Assembly (NCBI RefSeq): GCF_002902965.1
Contig: NZ_CP026109.1
Location: forward strand, 310,001-374,000
Source of the DNA: Paraburkholderia hospita
Lineage (GTDB): Bacteria > Pseudomonadota > Gammaproteobacteria > Burkholderiales > Burkholderiaceae
Direction of reading: 5' to 3'
DNA: 64,000 nt
The notes below the pieces were generated by a model. That model had not been told where the DNA came from and made no database searches. It was given only the letters and a program-made list of their open reading frames with translations. A program made the translations under genes and the position numbers. Below are positions 63,736 through 64,000 of this stretch, in pieces. Position 1 is the stretch's first letter. Each line of letters begins with the position of its first letter.

Positions 63736-63987
63736 TCAATTGGGGAGTCCGCCCGTGATCTCGCCGCTCCACCGGTCACGATTGCTCCAGAACGGACACC
63801 GCGGACAGCTTTCGCCTTCCGGATAGTCGATGCCTTCCTCATGCGAACACCCGATGATGCGATTGACGGCGGCGACCGACCGGGCGCCCAGCTGTTCGAT
63901 GAACCGCACGATTGCTTCATTGATTTGCGGATCGGTTCTCGCATCGAAGGGCGACATCGAAGAGTTGCTGTTCGAGCCCGGGGTCAT
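63736..63987 (-). CDS. Small cysteine-motif protein
   Basis: An 83-residue frame with ATG 63987 or 63957. It carries DPQINEAIVRFIEQLGARSV, IIGCSHEEGIDYPEGESCPRCPFW and RDRWSGEITG. The C-H-EEG-C-x-x-C arrangement looks like a metal-binding site, probably zinc. A stop codon lies just before 63987. It may be a complete short protein or the back half of the gene broken at 63473. The window ends 13 bases beyond. Confidence 0.65.
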   Translation of the reverse strand: MTPGSNSNSSMSPFDARTDPQINEAIVRFIEQLGARSVAAVNRIIGCSHEEGIDYPEGESCPRCPFWSNRDRWSGEITGGLPN

Positions 63988-64000
63988 CGTCAGCTATGAA

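Noticed and set aside
1..64000. CRISPR arrays, rRNA and tRNA genes
   Set aside because: Read for regularly spaced repeats and conserved rRNA/tRNA segments; none was noticed, though tRNA detection by eye is not reliable.

Overview
The sequence looks like an accessory region of a Burkholderiaceae genome, most likely Paraburkholderia or Caballeronia. The reasons are high GC, the style of the manganese catalase, the EF-P-like gene, the NodU-type and GT9 relics, and many small proteins of the kind that recur in Burkholderiales. No rRNA, tRNA or CRISPR array was recognised. All identifications are by eye from translated sequence; no database search was run.

Layout. 0.2-4.4 kb is a gene graveyard: relics of a low-affinity iron permease, a Nudix hydrolase, a LigD-type DNA ligase and a cation:proton antiporter, with a few small intact genes between. 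4.8-11.3 kb is an intact stress block: manganese catalase, zinc alcohol dehydrogenase, YciF-like ferritin fold, MntH manganese transporter, DUF4142 protein and hemerythrin. 11.4-17.2 kb holds two manganese-catalase relics, two acyltransferase-like genes (CelD/FemAB type), and relics of a GT9 glycosyltransferase, a carbamoyltransferase and a response regulator. 18-27.9 kb has DUF2934, hemerythrin and DUF421 genes, a duplicated unknown gene, a TetR-SDR-quinone reductase group, PhoD phosphatase and small ABM/DUF3303-like genes.

28.7-37.9 kb is a toxin-antitoxin area (RES/Xre, Phd/PIN, ParE/ParD) with a diguanylate cyclase, an ssb-like relic, AT-rich patches and a strong small-RNA candidate at 35560-35621. 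38.2-45.2 kb is a signalling block: a periplasmic binding protein coupled to a hybrid kinase, and facing it a NarL-type regulator, a receiver-PAS kinase and a shrunken hybrid-kinase derivative. 45.4-51.1 kb mixes small genes, an IS6-family element and relics. 51.7-63.9 kb has a secreted BNR-repeat protein, cytochrome b, CHRD protein, copper-binding four-helix protein, hydrolase, CapA, a broken TGS GTPase and an EF-P paralogue.

The most distinctive pattern is a family of small proteins (about 86-102 aa) with a YRG start motif and an EAFxYGE(K/R)RAHTFID end motif. At least four clear members and two or three diverged ones are scattered through the 64 kb at 239, 12088, 36061, 46759, 58347 and 58606. 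Other unusual signals are a double-hairpin RNA candidate displaying anti-Shine-Dalgarno sequence, a duplicated roughly 95-nt terminator-bearing element, and an in-frame internally deleted sensor kinase kept in an operon. Several genes are broken by single-base changes, so the window is either undergoing strong decay or contains some sequencing errors.
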